Notes under the pieces: model-generated
Told to the model about the DNA's origin: nothing
Database searches by the model: none
Seen by the model: only the letters and a program-made list of their open reading frames with translations
Made by a program: the position numbers and the translations under genes
Assembly: GCA_003154335.1 (NCBI GenBank)
Contig: PMDE01000054.1
Location: 71,183-80,178 of the forward strand
Origin: Methanoregula sp.
GTDB taxonomy: Archaea; Halobacteriota; Methanomicrobia; Methanomicrobiales; Methanospirillaceae
Direction of reading: 5' to 3'
DNA length: 8,996 nucleotides
Shown: positions 7,348 to 8,996 of the stretch, piece after piece
Layout of the letters: every line of letters starts with the position of its first letter
How positions within the stretch are numbered: position 1 is the first letter of the stretch

Positions 7348-7563
7348 ATGTACAATGCGGGACAGAAAGTCGGCCCGGGAAAATATGTATGCATCGATTG
7401 CGGGAAGGAACTGACATTGGATAAAAGCGAGCAGGATCTCCGGAAGTGTCCTGCATGTGCCTGTGAAGAATACCAATGTTTTCCGATGACCCATATCCGC
7501 CCTGACATTAAAACGCCGGAAGATGCAAAAAATCCTCCAAAACGCGGGAAAAGTAACCTCTAA
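7348..7563 (+). CDS. Small zinc-ribbon protein, rubredoxin-like
   Basis: 71 residues. It carries two knuckles, YVCIDCGKELTL and RKCPACACEEY, each with a CxxC pair; together they should bind one zinc or possibly iron ion. The opening M-Y-N-A-G-Q-K-V-G-P-G-K-Y-V-C matches the layout I recall for small anaerobe zinc-ribbon proteins (MYxAGxKxGxGxYxC), and this together with the promoter position decides the start at 7348. Two in-frame upstream starts (TTG 7303, ATG 7312) would add 15 or 12 residues with no family support. The C-terminal 25 residues are basic and proline-rich (KNPPKRGK) and probably disordered. Two further cysteines (ACACEE, YQCF) are outside the usual pairs. Function is unknown; the neighbours suggest redox or stress physiology. 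Binding of nucleic acid through the ribbon is an alternative. Confidence 0.5.
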   Translation: MYNAGQKVGPGKYVCIDCGKELTLDKSEQDLRKCPACACEEYQCFPMTHIRPDIKTPEDAKNPPKRGKSNL

Positions 7564-7564
7564 A

Positions 7565-7576
7565 TTTTATTTTTTT
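7565..7576 (+). terminator. T-tract after the zinc-ribbon gene
   Basis: T4 (7565-7568), A, then T7 (7570-7576) begin one base after the stop codon. This fits an archaeal intrinsic terminator, possibly leaky, since the next genes lie on the same strand. The same TTTTATTT could instead serve as a TATA element for the desulforedoxin operon; the sequence cannot decide. Confidence 0.5.
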
Positions 7577-7596
7577 CGGGAAACGTACAGCACGGA

Positions 7597-7612
7597 GAAC
7601 TCCTGGGAGTTC
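7597..7612 (+). repeat. Perfect hairpin upstream of desulforedoxin
   Basis: GAACTC (7597-7602), loop CTGG, GAGTTC (7607-7612), extendable to a 7-bp palindromic arm. It lies 67 bases before the desulforedoxin start, in the 115-base gap between genes. It may be an operator, an mRNA leader structure, or a processing site. Confidence 0.5.
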
Positions 7613-7678
7613 CTGCAGAAAAATACGGGCAGGATTTGAGCTCCCGGATTTTATTTGGATTGACAGGAGAATTGCAAC

Positions 7679-7807
7679 ATGGTAAATGTATCAAAAGCGG
7701 GACAGGTCTTCAAGTGTGAGATTTGTGGCAATGTTGTTACGGTAAAAGAGTCCGGCGGCGGCGAACTTGTCTGCTGTGGGGAACCCATGCAACTGGAGAG
7801 TGAATAA
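7679..7807 (+). CDS. Desulforedoxin (small Fe(Cys)4 protein)
   Basis: 42 residues, the normal size for a stand-alone desulforedoxin, which is also the N-terminal domain of desulfoferrodoxin. The metal site is complete: K-C13-E-I-C16-G and L-V-C32-C33-G, the adjacent pair being diagnostic of the family. The core reads GQVFKCEICGNVV, then GGGELVCCGEPM. Known desulforedoxins are homodimers with one iron per chain, act as small cytoplasmic electron carriers, and occur in anaerobes. AGGAG at 7665-7669 lies 9 bases before the ATG. The gene ends 3 bases before the CMD-family gene, so the two are almost certainly co-transcribed. No superoxide-reductase (neelaredoxin) domain follows. It may pass electrons toward oxygen or peroxide defence, an inference from its neighbours. 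Confidence 0.5.
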   Translation: MVNVSKAGQVFKCEICGNVVTVKESGGGELVCCGEPMQLESE

Positions 7808-7810
7808 TTT

Positions 7811-8215
7811 ATGGCAGCTAAGAAAACTTCAGCCAAAAAAATGCCTGCGAAAATAACCGCGGCAAAAAAAGGAACAGATAACGATCTTAATACTCTTGAG
7901 AAAAAAATCGGGAAAGTACCGAAATTTTTTCGGGAGTTAACGACAAAAGAACCGGAGATGTTCAATCTCGTTATGAGATTCGAGCAGCATATCTGGGATG
8001 ATGGAAAATTATCGAGGAAGACAAAAAAACTTATTGCAATCGCAATTGCGGCAGCAATGCGTGATCAGCATGCTGTTCACGCCCAGCTGGCTGGCGCAAA
8101 GAACCTGGGGGTCACCAAATCAGAGATCGAAGAGGCACTCCGTGTAACTTTCCTGCTTTCCGGAATGCCAGCATATGTGTATGGTAAGGCTCAGCTCGAT
8201 GAGATCATGCCTTGA
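7811..8215 (+). CDS. Cysteine-free carboxymuconolactone decarboxylase (AhpD-like) family protein
   Basis: 134 residues. Residues about 30-134 follow the all-helical CMD/AhpD fold: KIGKVPKFFREL, then KTKKLIAIAIAAAMRDQHAVHAQ, then GAKNLGVTKSEIEEALRV and a final helix. The position that carries the redox CxxC in AhpD is occupied by D-Q-H-A, and there is no cysteine in the whole chain, so AhpD-type thiol chemistry is impossible. The first 22 residues are a low-complexity basic tail (AAKK, SAKK, PAK, AAKK) resembling histone-tail or HC-like sequences and probably disordered. The start at 7811 is 3 bases after the desulforedoxin stop, with GGAGAGTGA (7795-7803) as ribosome binding site inside that gene. 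The peroxiredoxin follows 21 bases later. The fold suggests a small-molecule or structural role, perhaps histidine-based; the function is unknown. Confidence 0.5.
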   Translation: MAAKKTSAKKMPAKITAAKKGTDNDLNTLEKKIGKVPKFFRELTTKEPEMFNLVMRFEQHIWDDGKLSRKTKKLIAIAIAAAMRDQHAVHAQLAGAKNLGVTKSEIEEALRVTFLLSGMPAYVYGKAQLDEIMP

Positions 8216-8236
8216 AGATATTCCGAGGTTATAGTC

Positions 8237-8881
8237 GTGGAAGAAGAAGCCTGTATCACCTTCCCTGTTATTGGGGATCCCGCACCTGATTTTGAAGTCG
8301 AGACCACGCATGGGCCGGTCAAGCTCTCAGATCTAAGGGGAAAATGGGTGGTGATGTTCTCTCATCCTGCTGACTTTACTCCTGTCTGCACAACAGAATT
8401 TCTGGCGTTTGCGGGCATATATGATGAGCTTAAGTCGCTTAATGTCTACCTGATTGGCCTCTCTGTCGACAGCATTTCGGCACACCTGGCCTGGGTTCAT
8501 GATATAAAAGAGAAGATGGGAGTGACAATCCCGTTTCCTATTATTGCTGATCTGACCATGAAAGTGGCCAGAAAATACGGGATGATCCATCCCGGGCAAT
8601 CATCGACAGCAGCAGTCCGCTGTGTCTTCTTTATTGACGATAAGGGAATCATGCGGGCGATGATCTACTACCCGCTCCAGAATGGACGGTTCATGCCAGA
8701 AATTATACGCATGGTAAAAGCACTCCAGACTACCGATAAATTTAAGGTTTCTACTCCTGCCAACTGGCAGCCGGGTGATAAGGTTGTTATCCCACCACCC
8801 AAAACAGCTGCTGAAATGGAGAAGCGTCTGACTGAAGGCTACGAATGCAAAGACTGGTACCTCTGTTTCAAGAAAATTTAA
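8237..8881 (+). CDS. Peroxiredoxin, archaeal Prx6-like thioredoxin peroxidase
   Basis: 214 residues, typical of long archaeal peroxiredoxins. The GTG start is supported by GAGGT (8225-8229) 7 bases upstream and by the family N-terminus that follows. The thioredoxin fold begins PVIGDPAPDFEV; the peroxidatic site is PADFTPVCTTE with C51, Thr48 and Pro44; the conserved active-site arginine is R128 (STAAVRC). The C-terminal extension ends YECKDWYLCFKKI, with C204 and C210 in the Cx5C arrangement known from archaeal peroxidases, where one serves as resolving cysteine. It reduces hydrogen peroxide and organic peroxides in the cytoplasm, using electrons from thioredoxin or a similar donor. It is the last gene of the desulforedoxin / CMD / peroxiredoxin cluster. 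C6 and C129 are extra cysteines. Confidence 0.5.
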   Translation: MEEEACITFPVIGDPAPDFEVETTHGPVKLSDLRGKWVVMFSHPADFTPVCTTEFLAFAGIYDELKSLNVYLIGLSVDSISAHLAWVHDIKEKMGVTIPFPIIADLTMKVARKYGMIHPGQSSTAAVRCVFFIDDKGIMRAMIYYPLQNGRFMPEIIRMVKALQTTDKFKVSTPANWQPGDKVVIPPPKTAAEMEKRLTEGYECKDWYLCFKKI

Positions 8882-8937
8882 TAATTTAATTCCTGTTTTC
8901 CTGAAATAGATCAAAAACCGGCTTTGTAGAAATCATA

Positions 8938-8958
8938 TTTTACTCTTTTTTTCTTCTT
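8938..8958 (+). terminator. T-rich terminator after the peroxiredoxin gene
   Basis: TTTTACTC, then T7 (8946-8952), then CTTCTT forms a strong U-rich tract about 60 bases after the stop. It ends the operon in the usual archaeal manner. The remaining bases to 8996 hold only a short CCCC-AAAA-GGGG inverted repeat at the window edge (8985-8996), cut off before its role can be judged. Confidence 0.5.
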
Positions 8959-8996
8959 CCATATTGTGTGGATTAAACCCATCTCCCCAAAAGGGG

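Noticed and set aside
6666..7424. Long plus-strand open frame (252 codons) opposite the flavoprotein gene
   Set aside because: It is antisense to a gene with clear flavodoxin-fold motifs, has no recognisable domain, and crosses the divergent promoter region.
1..8996. CRISPR array, tRNA/rRNA, insertion sequence or attachment site
   Set aside because: No regularly spaced direct repeats, no cloverleaf or rRNA-like stretch, and no transposase or integrase motif was seen in reading both strands.

Overview
The window looks like chromosomal DNA of a methanogenic archaeon, most probably of the Methanomicrobiales (Methanoregula-like). This rests on TATA-box promoters at archaeal spacing, one apparently leaderless gene, T-tract terminators without strong hairpins, large sequon-rich secreted proteins with propeller-type DGG repeats, and small anaerobe-type redox proteins (desulforedoxin, FMN flavoprotein, archaeal peroxiredoxin). 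No 16S or marker gene is present, so the taxonomic call is an inference.

Region 1 (1-2572) is the 3' part of a large secreted surface protein. It has Ig-like domains followed by a von Willebrand A-like domain whose DxSxS metal-binding signature is replaced by NxAxG. Region 2 (2746-3408) is a lone RadC/UPF0758 protein. Region 3 (3619-6527) is a two-gene translationally coupled unit. Its first gene encodes a secreted protein with seven propeller repeats, a carboxypeptidase-regulatory-like beta domain and a C-terminal M64-like zinc metallopeptidase domain (HESGH plus GLID). Its second gene encodes a small type I membrane protein of unknown function. The two gene products probably act together at the cell surface.

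Region 4 (6597-8881) is a redox and oxygen-defence neighbourhood. A flavodoxin-fold FMN oxidoreductase on the minus strand converges on the peptidase operon and diverges from a small zinc-ribbon protein. Downstream lies a compact plus-strand cluster: a 42-residue desulforedoxin, a cysteine-free carboxymuconolactone-decarboxylase-family protein with a lysine/alanine-rich tail, and an archaeal 2-Cys-type peroxiredoxin. The iron and flavin proteins could supply electrons for peroxide reduction, but the sequence shows only the co-location.

No RNA gene, CRISPR array, insertion sequence or attachment site was recognised. No gap between genes exceeds 300 bases. The most unusual points are the propeller-peptidase fusion with its membrane partner, two long homopolymer tracts early in the peptidase gene, the degenerate MIDAS motif, and the desulforedoxin / Cys-free CMD / peroxiredoxin cluster. 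[Form note: the original answer gave no feature confidence values; the 0.5 in every feature is a placeholder required by the schema, not an estimate.]
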